This document shows, in pieces, positions 8,431 to 14,914 of a stretch of 28,658 bases of DNA. A model generated the notes under the pieces. That model searched no databases. It saw nothing but the letters and a program-made list of their open reading frames with translations, and was not told the DNA's origin. Origin of the DNA: a virus; IMG/VR virus record IMGVR_UViG_3300049222_000660, positions 1-28,658 of that record; one strand, 5' to 3'. How positions within the stretch are numbered: the first letter of the stretch is position 1; each line of letters opens with the position of its first letter. The translations under genes were made by a program, and so were the position numbers.

Positions 8431-8631
8431 ATGTCACACAAGAGAATTTTAGAAACGCTTAGTAAAAATTTAAATTCATATCAATCAACTCGTTGGCTAA
8501 AAACAGAAAACGCTCGATTAAACGGATCAACTCCAGCAGAATTAATGATGGAAGATCAACAAGATAAAGTATTTAAAATACTAGACGAAGAAATCAAAAG
8601 AATAAAAAGTAAAAAAAATACTAAGATTTAG
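8431..8631 (+). CDS. Small protein resembling the MbcA/ParS/Xre toxin-binding domain
   Basis: A 66-residue plus-strand protein. The segment RWLKTENARLNGSTPAELM, followed by V-x-x-I-L near residue 50, fits the pattern of the DUF2384 (Xre/MbcA/ParS) C-terminal antitoxin domain: Trp-Leu, an Asn, Leu-x-Gly, Thr/Ser-Pro-x-Glu-Leu, then a Val helix. No DNA-binding domain and no partner toxin gene is nearby. It could neutralise a host RES-family toxin, or just share the fold. GTGTAATATATAT precedes the ATG. The 3' end overlaps the convergent gene at 8621. Confidence 0.5.
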   Translation: MSHKRILETLSKNLNSYQSTRWLKTENARLNGSTPAELMMEDQQDKVFKILDEEIKRIKSKKNTKI

Positions 8632-8779
8632 ATTTTTTAGATTTTTTTGTTAATTGCGAATAGCAAACAGCTATTCTTTGCTTTGCGTCCTTAAATTCGT
8701 TTTTTTCTTCCAAAGAATTTATGCAGCGTGTCATAAACTTGCTGTTTGCTTCTTTTTTTCTGGGAGATGGAACGGGCAT
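8621..8779 (-). CDS. Conserved small phage protein with RC...QRxAVCYS motif
   Basis: A 52-residue basic protein whose ATG overlaps the TAA of the tail-fibre-like gene (TAATG). FMTRCINSLEEKNEF followed by DAKQRIAVCYSQ matches a short motif (F-x-x-R-C ... E-F ... Q-R-x-A-V-C-Y-S) often seen in small phage proteins or at the ends of phage structural proteins. Molecular role unknown. The last 11 nt overlap the 3' end of the opposite-strand gene. Confidence 0.65.
   Translation of the reverse strand: MPVPSPRKKEANSKFMTRCINSLEEKNEFKDAKQRIAVCYSQLTKKSKKSKS
8658..8676 (+). terminator. Weak plus-strand hairpin after the antitoxin-like gene
   Basis: GAATAGC-AAACA-GCTATTC is a 7-bp stem followed by an interrupted T tract. 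It lies within the 52-residue minus-strand gene. It may terminate the plus-strand gene, but the T run is poor. Confidence 0.3.
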
Positions 8780-9303
8780 TATAATTTAATATTTGCCTGA
8801 ATTGTTGCGGAAACAGAATATGATCCATAGTCTCCACCCCATCCGCGAAAACCTTTTCCCGATTTGTAGCGCTGAGGCTTTATATTGGAAATTTCTACAG
8901 AATCTTGGTATATTTTAATTGTTGCAACTAAGCGTCTGGATGAGTCTCCAAGTAATATAACATCATTTGTTGTGCTTGGCACTCCATAATTATTAAAATT
9001 TTGAATTCCTGCGGTTTTAGTTAAAGTAAAGGTTCCAGAAACTAGACCGCTTGTAAGACGAAGGACTATAGAACTATTTTGTGAAGTTAAATTCGCATAA
9101 CTAAAGGTTATACTTCCAGGATTATTAAAGCTTGTGGTTGTAGTTTTTGTTTCTGTTTGAAATTCTCCTTGGGCAATTGATGATAAAGCAGTAGCGGCGA
9201 GCATTTTATATGTTGCTCCATTAGGCTTTTGAATTATGATTAAATCTTGAGTTGGATCAAAATTATTTGCACTTAGACTAGGTAAATCATTAATTTTTGT
9301 CAT
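8779..9303 (-). CDS. Tail-fibre/appendage-like structural protein
   Basis: A 174-residue protein. The N-terminus (KINDLPSLSANNFDP, then DLIIIQKPNGATYKM) is the pattern common at the start of phage tail-fibre and appendage proteins (KISDLP...DLxxxxxxxxTxK), which docks onto the virion. The remainder is Ser/Thr/Asn-rich, beta-strand-like and lacks charged helices. It is probably a virion surface protein. A GTGTATGTATATAT motif lies just before the ATG. Confidence 0.55.
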   Translation of the reverse strand: MTKINDLPSLSANNFDPTQDLIIIQKPNGATYKMLAATALSSIAQGEFQTETKTTTTSFNNPGSITFSYANLTSQNSSIVLRLTSGLVSGTFTLTKTAGIQNFNNYGVPSTTNDVILLGDSSRRLVATIKIYQDSVEISNIKPQRYKSGKGFRGWGGDYGSYSVSATIQANIKL

Positions 9304-9306
9304 CAG

Positions 9307-9320
9307 ATATATACATACAC
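9307..9320 (-). promoter_or_regulatory. Candidate late promoter of the tail-fibre-like gene
   Basis: GTGTATGTATATAT on the minus strand ends 3 nt before the ATG at 9303. Confidence 0.45.
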
Positions 9321-9438
9321 TATTTTAAATTAAATAAAACATTTCTGCAGAAACTCTCTGCATTTTATTATTGTATAATACATTTTATATTGAAGATATT
9401 CAATTGCGCATTTATTTATAGAATATTATAAAACACAT

Positions 9439-9450
9439 TGTATTATATAC
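9439..9450 (+). promoter_or_regulatory. Candidate late promoter of the coiled-coil membrane gene
   Basis: TGTATTATATAC ends 1 nt before the GTG start at 9452. Confidence 0.45.
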
Positions 9451-9451
9451 T

Positions 9452-9682
9452 GTGAATCGCCCATTAAGTATTGTTAGTTTGTTATTATTAATATTTTATT
9501 TGGGATGGTTCGCGTGGAAACAAAAAGAAGTTATTCATATTCAACAACAAAAAATTCAAAAATTAGAACAACAATTAATATTTCAAAATATAGTAATAGA
9601 CGCTGCGCTTCAAGAAAAGAATTCACCATTGAATAAACAAAAATATAATTCGCCGCAAAAATACTTTAATTTTCAACAATAA
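9452..9682 (+). CDS. Small membrane-anchored coiled-coil protein
   Basis: A 76-residue protein starting at GTG. Residues 5-22 are a membrane helix and 24-50 a Gln/Glu/Lys-rich coiled coil (HIQQQKIQKLEQQL). This architecture fits an inner-membrane spanin, but it is short for one. TATTATATAC sits immediately upstream, and the gene is followed 16 nt later by another plus-strand gene with the same motif. Confidence 0.6.
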   Translation: MNRPLSIVSLLLLIFYLGWFAWKQKEVIHIQQQKIQKLEQQLIFQNIVIDAALQEKNSPLNKQKYNSPQKYFNFQQ

Positions 9683-9686
9683 CTTA

Positions 9687-9696
9687 TATTATATAC
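9687..9696 (+). promoter_or_regulatory. Candidate late promoter of the acidic protein gene
   Basis: TATTATATAC ends 2 nt before the ATG at 9699 and is identical to the core before the gene at 9452. Confidence 0.45.
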
Positions 9697-9698
9697 AT

Positions 9699-9989
9699 AT
9701 GACAACGGAAAATACAACATCTGAATCAAATGAAAACGTCGATCCTAAGCAAGAAGAAGCTACGGTTGCATTAGCAAATCAAATTCTTGCAAGAGTGAAT
9801 GTATCTGAGGCTTTATCCTTGATATCTCTTAGTGCTGTAATGCAATTAGTTCAAAATAAAGTTGTTGAACAAGCACGCGCAGAGGTTGAGAAAATGGATG
9901 ATGATCAGATCGAAGATCTATTGAATCCTCCTGCTGAAACGGAAGACGTCGAAGACGATTCTGAAGAAGCTAGTAGCGAAGACTCCTGA
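9699..9989 (+). CDS. Acidic small protein of unknown function
   Basis: A 96-residue protein with a strongly acidic Asp/Glu/Ser tail (from about residue 65) and a central helical segment rich in Ala/Leu/Val (25-60). Not recognised. TATTATATAC lies three bases before the ATG. The last 20 nt overlap the convergent minus-strand gene, and a plus-strand terminator-like hairpin lies inside that gene. Confidence 0.6.
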   Translation: MTTENTTSESNENVDPKQEEATVALANQILARVNVSEALSLISLSAVMQLVQNKVVEQARAEVEKMDDDQIEDLLNPPAETEDVEDDSEEASSEDS

Positions 9990-10284
9990 TCCAAGTCAGG
10001 ATTTCATTCATATTAGAATAATTTATTCGACTCGTGGTGTAACTTGCATCACGGGTCGTTTTTATTGTATGGCCATGTTGAATTTCTGAATCAAGAATCA
10101 TTTGCGAAACAAAATCATGTGCACCATTAGATTTTAACCAATTCCAATATATTGCGCGAGTTCCAGGTTTACATTCAACAAGAACATCCTCAAAAACAAA
10201 TAATTTAGCAAATAATGTAACATCGCGAAAACATGTTACTTCACTGGGTGGTTCTGTTAAGCAAGATTCTATAATTAAAATCAT
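9970..10284 (-). CDS. Hypothetical protein
   Basis: A 104-residue protein, not recognised. It begins 2 nt after the LamG-like gene, so it is co-transcribed with it. The N-terminal half is strand-rich (VTLFAKLFVFEDVLVECKPG) and the C-terminal half helical. It may be a small virion or assembly protein by association. Confidence 0.55.
   Translation of the reverse strand: MILIIESCLTEPPSEVTCFRDVTLFAKLFVFEDVLVECKPGTRAIYWNWLKSNGAHDFVSQMILDSEIQHGHTIKTTRDASYTTSRINYSNMNEILTWIRSLRY
10029..10064 (+). terminator. Plus-strand terminator inside a convergent gene
   Basis: GACTCGTG pairs with CACGGGTC (one G-U pair), with an extra TG/CA pair inside, and TTTTT follows. It should end transcripts of the two plus-strand genes at 9452-9989, although it lies within the minus-strand coding sequence 9970-10284. 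Confidence 0.6.
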
Positions 10285-10286
10285 AA

Positions 10287-11243
10287 TTATGCTCGCTCAA
10301 TGTCCCATTTTTTTATTAAATAATTTGCAACAGGATTAATATCTGTAGTAGGAATGCATATCATTTCTGCGATATCAGCTTTTAATTTTTGTGTTTGTTT
10401 GTGGTTTGCGCAAATGCTTAATTGCGAAGGATACCAATAAGTCTCATCAGATATGTCAGGCTCATTACCCTTGGTGTTCTGTGCCGCAATAAATCTTCTA
10501 CTGTTATGAAAAACATTTGCCTCCCTTAAGTAGGATTCGCTGGAATCATAATCGTCTGTAATAGTTGATTTGAGAGACGTAGAAGGCACTTTAGTTGCAT
10601 TATTTGGGGTTCGACGGAAAGTTGGTGGATTAAATTGAGTCGGTAAAAATTCCTCTACCTCGCCATCTATCGAAAAAGATATCATACCCCCTGCAAATCT
10701 TATTGAAAGCAAATGCCAACCTTGACTGACATTTATGGGATTTGGGCCTTTGTAATTTGACAAGCTATAGGTTCTATCATGTCTATATTCAGCCCATGCC
10801 CCAGCAGCGGCATTAAGAGGCTTATACCTCATAAAACCGCGAAAGTTTGTGGCGCCTCCAGCGCGATATTCCCAATCTCTTTTGTGCCCAATTAAAGATT
10901 GATAAGCATTAGTGACTTGATTAACTGTAAATACAACATAAATTGTATTATTATCGTAACTATAATCCCACTGAGATTCTAAATAAGATTGACCATTAAA
11001 AGATAAATATTTTAAAGCTTGTCCTTTTTGATTTGTATAATTTCCAATTGTTATCCCTGATGAAGAGCCTTGTTTTCCTCTTTTGAAATTTTTAAGCAAA
11101 CTGTTTGACGATTTATTATATGCATTTTGAACAAAATTGGAAGAATCTTTTAAAACTGCAAAATCATCAGAAGGATCCAACCATAAAACACTTCGGGTAG
11201 ATAAATATGCATCAAGCAAAGAAAAGTTTGTTATATAACTCAT
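10287..11243 (-). CDS. LamG/concanavalin-like structural protein
   Basis: A 318-residue protein. SVLWLDPSDDFAVLKDSSN near the start, a central beta-rich segment (IYVVFTVNQV; GWHLLSIRFAGGMISFSIDGE, about 175-195) and the C-terminal ADIAEMICIPT...VANYLIKKWDI are the usual layout of LamG/ConA-like lectin domains in virion and surface proteins. It probably contributes to a tail or capsid appendage binding carbohydrate. It starts 8 nt after phoH; GTGTAAATTATAAC precedes the ATG. Confidence 0.65.
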   Translation of the reverse strand: MSYITNFSLLDAYLSTRSVLWLDPSDDFAVLKDSSNFVQNAYNKSSNSLLKNFKRGKQGSSSGITIGNYTNQKGQALKYLSFNGQSYLESQWDYSYDNNTIYVVFTVNQVTNAYQSLIGHKRDWEYRAGGATNFRGFMRYKPLNAAAGAWAEYRHDRTYSLSNYKGPNPINVSQGWHLLSIRFAGGMISFSIDGEVEEFLPTQFNPPTFRRTPNNATKVPSTSLKSTITDDYDSSESYLREANVFHNSRRFIAAQNTKGNEPDISDETYWYPSQLSICANHKQTQKLKADIAEMICIPTTDINPVANYLIKKWDIERA

Positions 11244-11251
11244 GTTATAAT

Positions 11252-11983
11252 TTACACTTTCTTTTGTATTTTACTTATTACATATTTTAGTATTTCACTT
11301 CTTTTTATATCTTCTGGTCCAAAATGAAATGTATGTATACCTTTTTCTTTACTTTGATCATCATTAAAAAGAGAATACATGTCTGCGAAGCCACTCTTTC
11401 CATTGATATCACTTTGCATTGGATCACCACAAATAATTAATTTACTGCCGCGACCAAGTCGAGTCATGAGTGTGGTAAGCTCTTTGAATGTAAAATTCTG
11501 AGATTCATCTGCAATAACAATTTCATTTATCCAACTTGCGCCGCGAAGATAATTTACAGGCATTCCTTTAACAATTTCTTTCTCTTTTACCATGCTGGCT
11601 TGACCAGGAATTAAAAGTTCGTCTAACTTTTCATTCATAGGCATCATGTATGGATTAATTTTTTCAGCCATTTCTCCAGGTAGTGCGCCAAGACTTTTTT
11701 CTCCACTTTCTGCAATTGTGCGGACATATGTAATGCCGCGATCATTATTCATATTGTATAATTGTAATGCTCCATATATTGCTACATATGTTTTACTTGT
11801 TCCAGCAGGTCCACTTATAAATATGATACTGGATTCTTTATCAAATATTATTTTTAATAAAGCTAGTTGCTTTTCTGTTAGGCTTATTTTTTTTAGCTTG
11901 ATATTGCGTTTATGGATTGATGACGCGATTTTGTCAATCTCGTTCTCATCCGTTATCTCGGGTTGTTTACGTTTTCGAGCCAT
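11252..11983 (-). CDS. phoH: PhoH-like ATPase
   Basis: A 243-residue P-loop ATPase. Walker A is GPAGTSKT (58-65), Walker B is IVIADE (155-160) followed by SQN, and GDPMQSD (186-192) is the sensor motif typical of PhoH. PhoH-like proteins are common in phages; some bacterial relatives act as RNA helicases or ATP-binding stress proteins, but the phage role is unsettled. The first 32 residues are a basic extension. This is the first minus-strand gene left of the divergent switch region. Confidence 0.9.
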   Translation of the reverse strand: MARKRKQPEITDENEIDKIASSIHKRNIKLKKISLTEKQLALLKIIFDKESSIIFISGPAGTSKTYVAIYGALQLYNMNNDRGITYVRTIAESGEKSLGALPGEMAEKINPYMMPMNEKLDELLIPGQASMVKEKEIVKGMPVNYLRGASWINEIVIADESQNFTFKELTTLMTRLGRGSKLIICGDPMQSDINGKSGFADMYSLFNDDQSKEKGIHTFHFGPEDIKRSEILKYVISKIQKKV

Positions 11984-11990
11984 TTTACTA

Positions 11991-12003
11991 ATATATAATA
12001 CAC
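11991..12003 (-). promoter_or_regulatory. Candidate late promoter of the phoH operon
   Basis: GTGTATTATATAT, read on the minus strand, ends 7 nt before the phoH ATG and is the clearest copy of the TATA-like late motif. Confidence 0.5.
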
Positions 12004-12145
12004 TTATTTAAGTTATTTTTATATAGTGGCCGGATTTTTTTTGAGTCGAGCAATATGTTATAATATATTAGGTTGTATTTCATATTGAAAAAAGGCACCC
12101 CCGCCCTCTGTTGCACAATTCGATTAAAAAATGAATTCATTTAAT

Positions 12146-12170
12146 GGGTAGGGTCTGCATGGGGGGAGGG
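12146..12170 (+). other. Potential G-quadruplex tract
   Basis: Four G-runs of at least three occur within 25 nt (GGGTAGGG, a 7-nt loop, GGGGGGAGGG) in otherwise AT-rich DNA. The upstream C-tracts could pair with them as an alternative. Confidence 0.5.
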
Positions 12171-12215
12171 TATACAAATAAATAAAACTTTTTTTAACTT
12201 TTTTTTCTATGTTTT

Positions 12216-12260
12216 CATAAGTACTTCTTTATCATATACTTACAGCACAAAGTTTTTTTG
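12216..12260. repeat. Half-copy of the intergenic palindrome element (h1)
   Basis: ATAAGTA and TACTTA form one palindromic arm, followed by CAGCACAAAG and a T run. It matches half-copy h2 at 12,701 and directly precedes an early promoter. Confidence 0.55.
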
Positions 12261-12268
12261 CTATGGGC

Positions 12269-12296
12269 TTGACTTTTGACCAAAGTATGTTAGATT
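12269..12296 (+). promoter_or_regulatory. Early promoter for the gene at 12347
   Basis: TTGACT, 16 nt, TAGATT. Unlike most promoters here it leaves an A-rich leader of about 45 nt ending AAAATTATG. Confidence 0.65.
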
Positions 12297-12346
12297 GTAT
12301 ATATAAGATTAATTAAAACACTTTAACAATTAACAAAATAAAAATT

Positions 12347-12562
12347 ATGAATAAATCACAAATACTTCTTAAAATAGAATCTTTAAACAATCGCCTCGAT
12401 GCTTTTAAATATGTTCGTGGAATCGGATGGTCTCCTGCTGAAGGCAAAGATAGAATTGAAATTCTTTCAGAAATTAAAAATTTAAGAGCTGAATTGCCTC
12501 GTGCAGAATACGAGCAAGAAGTTGCACAATACGGATGGAAGTCTGTAGAGCGTAATGCTTAA
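12347..12562 (+). CDS. Small early protein, unknown function
   Basis: A 71-residue, mostly helical, charged protein with two amphipathic helices around a GIGWSPAEGK turn. Not recognised. It is the first plus-strand gene after the switch region, has an A-rich leader and no Shine-Dalgarno sequence, and is followed by a full intergenic repeat element. Confidence 0.6.
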   Translation: MNKSQILLKIESLNNRLDAFKYVRGIGWSPAEGKDRIEILSEIKNLRAELPRAEYEQEVAQYGWKSVERNA

Positions 12563-12570
12563 AAAGATTG

Positions 12571-12655
12571 CATAAGTTGTTGCATATCAGCAACTTACGC
12601 AAAAATTCCTAGGGCCGGTTTGCGTAACTCGTTGGTATACAGCGACTTACAACAA
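12571..12655. repeat. Intergenic triple-palindrome element 1
   Basis: Left arm AAGTTGTTG-N5-CAGCAACTT; core CCTAGGGCCGG, enclosed by a perfect TTACGCAAA/TTTGCGTAA pair; right arm GTAACTCGTTG-N5-CAGCGACTTAC. T-for-C changes keep G-U pairs in RNA. Confidence 0.75.
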
Positions 12656-12700
12656 ACCTAAAACTTTTCTCAAAATAAACAAACTTTTTTTGCGTGTTTG

Positions 12701-12745
12701 CATAAGTATATGATAATCAACAGCTTACAACACAAACTTTTTTTG
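12701..12745. repeat. Half-copy of the intergenic palindrome element (h2)
   Basis: CATAAGTA, a short spacer, then CAGCTTACAACACAAAC and a T run. It precedes the promoter at 12,754, as h1 precedes the one at 12,269. Confidence 0.55.
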
Positions 12746-12753
12746 TTTCAGGC

Positions 12754-12782
12754 TTGACTTTTGTCGATTTATAGATTAGTTT
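12754..12782 (+). promoter_or_regulatory. Leaderless early promoter for the gene at 12789
   Basis: TTGACT, 17 nt, TAGTTT, then 6 nt to the ATG. Confidence 0.7.
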
Positions 12783-12788
12783 AATAGT

Positions 12789-12935
12789 ATGTTAGATAAG
12801 AAAATAGAACAATTCATTCAAGACAACGGTCTTGTTCGTGTTCAAGCAAGCCCAATGTCAGAGGCTTTTGACCTTTGGGAATGTCCTGGTGGTCATGTTT
12901 GGAATCTTGAGATGATTAAACAAGCAATAAAATAA
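12789..12935 (+). CDS. Small early protein (48 aa), unknown function
   Basis: The product begins MLDKKIEQFIQDNG and contains DLWECPGGHVW; a lone Cys and a His suggest nothing certain. It is supported by a well-placed promoter ending 6 nt before the ATG and by the lack of any competing frame. Confidence 0.6.
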   Translation: MLDKKIEQFIQDNGLVRVQASPMSEAFDLWECPGGHVWNLEMIKQAIK

Positions 12936-12947
12936 TTCGCTTTTTGC

Positions 12948-12976
12948 TTGCAATTACATAAAAAATAGTTTACATT
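12948..12976 (+). promoter_or_regulatory. Leaderless early promoter for the gene at 12985
   Basis: TTGCAA, 17 nt, TACATT, then 8 nt to the ATG. Confidence 0.6.
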
Positions 12977-12984
12977 TAAAACAT

Positions 12985-13263
12985 ATGATTAAGACAAATA
13001 AAACAACATTCAAAGCAATCGTTCATGTACACTCTCTTGACGGAGAAAAACTTCCATTGTGGAATACGCATATGAACGCTTTCGTAGACACTAGTTTAAC
13101 ACATCACATCTTAGAAATTACTGCCGAAAACAAGCACGAAGTCCGTGCTAAGATCTCTCGCATGATGCCAAAGCTACAACACAAAGTCCAATTTAAAAAA
13201 GGCTTTGAAAGAAAAAATGGCGACAATGCTACTTGGTACATTCAACAAATTTATACAAAATAA
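12985..13263 (+). CDS. Small early protein (92 aa), unknown function
   Basis: A basic protein with strand-like FKAIVHVHSLDGEKLPLW and a helix HEVRAKISRMMPKL, ending in strands. The alpha/beta arrangement suggests a compact fold, but no family is recognised. It has its own promoter; the next promoter begins 2 nt after its stop. Confidence 0.65.
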   Translation: MIKTNKTTFKAIVHVHSLDGEKLPLWNTHMNAFVDTSLTHHILEITAENKHEVRAKISRMMPKLQHKVQFKKGFERKNGDNATWYIQQIYTK

Positions 13264-13265
13264 GT

Positions 13266-13294
13266 TTGACACAATAAACAAAATACTTTAATCT
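13266..13294 (+). promoter_or_regulatory. Leaderless early promoter for the gene at 13303
   Basis: TTGACA, 17 nt, TAATCT, then 8 nt to the ATG. Confidence 0.7.
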
Positions 13295-13302
13295 ACTATC
13301 AT

Positions 13303-13518
13303 ATGACAAATACATTAGAAGACAAATACCCAACTCTCAAAGTCGGACTTTCAATGTCTAAAGCCGAAGGAAACTTGAAGTTTCTCGCTCAAGCTAAAAT
13401 GGCAACTCTCACACAAGGAGAAGCCGTACTCGACGCATTGCACGCATTACAACAAGCACGCAAGGCATACGCTGAAGTCACAAAAGAATTGAGTGAATTA
13501 AGAGACGGCTTAAAATAA
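13303..13518 (+). CDS. Small helical early protein, paralogue family member A
   Basis: A 71-residue helical protein. SKAEGNLKFLAQ, followed by LTQGEAVLDALHALQQARKAYAEV, repeats in the proteins at 14281 and, more weakly, 16410, so it belongs to a local paralogue family. No function recognised; a helix-hairpin fold is likely. Its stop TAA overlaps the ATG of a tiny membrane peptide gene. Confidence 0.65.
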   Translation: MTNTLEDKYPTLKVGLSMSKAEGNLKFLAQAKMATLTQGEAVLDALHALQQARKAYAEVTKELSELRDGLK

Positions 13519-13589
13519 TGCTTGACATAATCATTCTGTCTGTCATAATAGGAATCATAACAACAATAAAAGAATCATGCGAAAAGTAA
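13518..13589 (+). CDS. Tiny membrane peptide, family member 1 (23 aa)
   Basis: The ATG overlaps the preceding stop (TAATG). The product is one hydrophobic helix, LDIIILSVIIGIITTI, followed by KESCEK. Similar peptides occur at 17389 and 23956, each coupled to the gene before it; that recurrence is the main support. The 3' end overlaps the next gene by 13 nt. A promoter-like TTGACA...CATAAT lies inside it. Confidence 0.5.
   Translation: MLDIIILSVIIGIITTIKESCEK
13522..13549 (+). promoter_or_regulatory. Early promoter for the gene at 13577
   Basis: TTGACA, 16 nt, CATAAT preceded by CTGT; about 27 nt to the ATG. It lies within the tiny membrane peptide gene. Confidence 0.55.
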
Positions 13590-13885
13590 CACAACAAATT
13601 AAACAAGCATTTGAACGCGGTGAAGCCAAGACAGTCGGCAACACCACCACAGACGGCAATACCGTTTGGTTACATGGTAACGCGATTGTCAAGCGTGACG
13701 CTGACGGCTTGGTTAGATGGTCGCTTGCAGGATGGAACACACCCACCACACGCGAACGCGTCAACGGCATAGCAAATGCCAATGTCTGCCAATTCAAATT
13801 CGAGCCTGTACTAAACGGTCAAGTAATTGACTCATTCGATTGGTTCGCATCGCCAGGATCGCTACCTGATCCACTTGTGTTCTAA
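13577..13885 (+). CDS. Conserved phage protein of unknown function (102 aa)
   Basis: It begins MRKVTQQIKQAFERGE, then has GNTTTDGNTVWLHGNAIVKR and WSLAGWNTPTTRERVNG. This arrangement (MRKVT, an A-F helix, N-T-x-T-x-G, LHGN-I, AGW-T-TT-ERLNG) is familiar from small conserved proteins of many phages with no assigned function. Base composition is less AT-rich than its neighbours. The gene's stop codon lies at the edge of repeat element 2. Confidence 0.75.
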   Translation: MRKVTQQIKQAFERGEAKTVGNTTTDGNTVWLHGNAIVKRDADGLVRWSLAGWNTPTTRERVNGIANANVCQFKFEPVLNGQVIDSFDWFASPGSLPDPLVF

Positions 13886-13965
13886 GTAGCACAGTATCAA
13901 CGACTTAGGGCAAACCGCCCTAGCTTTTTTTGCGTAACTCATTGATATGCAACAACTTACAACAA
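13883..13965. repeat. Intergenic triple-palindrome element 2
   Basis: Degenerate left arm TAAGTAGCAC...CAACGACTTA, which includes the stop codon of the preceding gene; core TAGGGC-AAACC-GCCCTA followed by TTTTTTT, an intrinsic terminator on the plus strand; right arm GTAACTCATTG-N5-CAACAACTTAC. Confidence 0.8.
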
Positions 13966-13999
13966 AATAAAAAAAAGTTAAAATAAATTAAAATAATGC

Positions 14000-14028
14000 T
14001 TGACTTTTGCCGTTTTGTCTGATACATT
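14000..14028 (+). promoter_or_regulatory. Leaderless early promoter for the gene at 14035
   Basis: TTGACT, 17 nt, TACATT, then 6 nt to the ATG. TCTGATACATTG is shared with the promoter at 15,182. Confidence 0.7.
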
Positions 14029-14034
14029 GTTTAT

Positions 14035-14226
14035 ATGATTAAGAAAATAATAAACTCACTTCACGATTCAATCGCTTGTTTTTCTTTTGCGATTATGTTA
14101 TACATTACATCTTTTGTTTTTGTTTTTCCTTTCACGAATTATCATTCAAATTGGCTTTGTGTTACTGCAATAATTCCCGCCGTCTTGCTCGGTTTGTCTG
14201 CTCTATGGCTTAACTCAAGAAGGTAA
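14035..14226 (+). CDS. Small two-helix membrane protein (63 aa)
   Basis: Two hydrophobic segments (about 13-33 and 39-59) are separated by TNYHSNW; the C-terminus is NSRR. It is probably an inner-membrane protein with both ends in the cytoplasm. Unknown function; early expression suggests action on the host envelope or on superinfection, which is speculative. Confidence 0.65.
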   Translation: MIKKIINSLHDSIACFSFAIMLYITSFVFVFPFTNYHSNWLCVTAIIPAVLLGLSALWLNSRR

Positions 14227-14243
14227 AAAAAAACAAAAAAAGC

Positions 14244-14272
14244 TTGCAATTAGTTTTTAAATAGATTAGATT
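14244..14272 (+). promoter_or_regulatory. Leaderless early promoter for the gene at 14281
   Basis: TTGCAA, 17 nt, TAGATT, then 8 nt to the ATG. Confidence 0.65.
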
Positions 14273-14280
14273 ATACTTAT

Positions 14281-14505
14281 ATGACAAACATAATAGAAAA
14301 AACAAAAGAAGAATTAAACTTGGATCTCGATCTTGGCTTGGCATTGGCTGAAGCTGAAGGCAATCTAAATCACTTAGCCCGCGAATCAAATTCATCAGAT
14401 TGGCAAGGCACAATCACGCAAGGCATGACAATTCTTGACGCATTGAACGCAGTTCAAAAAGCAAGAAAAGCCTTTCAAAAAATAAAGCAAAATAAATCAA
14501 AATAA
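14281..14505 (+). CDS. Small helical early protein, paralogue family member B
   Basis: A 74-residue paralogue of the protein at 13303. Both share LxxAEGNLxxLA and TQGxxxLDALxAxQxARKA. An insert, RESNSSDWQG, lies between the two conserved blocks. Function unknown. Confidence 0.65.
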   Translation: MTNIIEKTKEELNLDLDLGLALAEAEGNLNHLARESNSSDWQGTITQGMTILDALNAVQKARKAFQKIKQNKSK

Positions 14506-14508
14506 AGT

Positions 14509-14537
14509 TTGACTTTTGCAAATAAACGCATTAGATT
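14509..14537 (+). promoter_or_regulatory. Leaderless early promoter for the gene at 14543
   Basis: TTGACT, 17 nt, TAGATT, then 5 nt to the ATG. Confidence 0.7.
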
Positions 14538-14542
14538 AAGAT

Positions 14543-14743
14543 ATGATTAAAAATAATAAAAGAATAGAAGTAAGAATAAAAGAATGGTCAACCCATTGGG
14601 CAGTCAAGATCTTTGATCAAGGCACAGACTCAAAAGGCAATGATCGCCCACGCATCAGAATTGCATCGAGTCAATCATATCTCAATCGAATCATGAAAGA
14701 AGAAGGCTTCAATCAGTTTCGTTTTAATGTAATCTTTCAATAA
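14543..14743 (+). CDS. Small early protein (66 aa), unknown function
   Basis: A basic, probably alpha/beta protein: strand IEVRIKEWSTHWAVKIFDQ, a polar turn, then a helix and a final strand FRFNVIF. Not recognised. Two more small genes follow at 4-8 nt spacing, so it heads a three-gene unit ending at repeat element 3. Confidence 0.65.
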   Translation: MIKNNKRIEVRIKEWSTHWAVKIFDQGTDSKGNDRPRIRIASSQSYLNRIMKEEGFNQFRFNVIFQ

Positions 14744-14747
14744 TAAA

Positions 14748-14906
14748 ATGACAACGCAAGAAATAAAAAAAGAAATAATCACACTTCACAAAGTTCTCAG
14801 AGAGTGCATTTTAACAACCTCGCAAAGAGTCGCAATTAAAAATGAAATTGGTCAACTGCAAGATGAACTGCTCACCCTAGATCACCAAGACAACCTCATA
14901 GACTAA
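14748..14906 (+). CDS. Small coiled-coil-like protein (52 aa)
   Basis: A helical protein (MTTQEIKKEIITLHKVLREC...NEIGQLQDELLTL). It starts 4 nt after the preceding stop. The short spacing and heptad-like hydrophobic pattern support a real gene; function unknown. Confidence 0.55.
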   Translation: MTTQEIKKEIITLHKVLRECILTTSQRVAIKNEIGQLQDELLTLDHQDNLID

Positions 14907-14914
14907 AAAATAAA

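Larger units (their letters stand above)
12004..12268. other. Divergent late/early switch region
   Basis: No gene is visible here. Minus-strand late genes leave to the left and plus-strand early genes to the right. The region holds a C-rich tract (CCCCCGCCC at about 12,099-12,107), a perfect 14-bp palindrome with core AATGAATTCATT (12,129-12,142), a G-rich tract (12,146-12,170) able in principle to form a G-quadruplex, and T-rich runs. This is a reasonable place for a replication origin or a control region, but nothing proves it. Confidence 0.5.
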
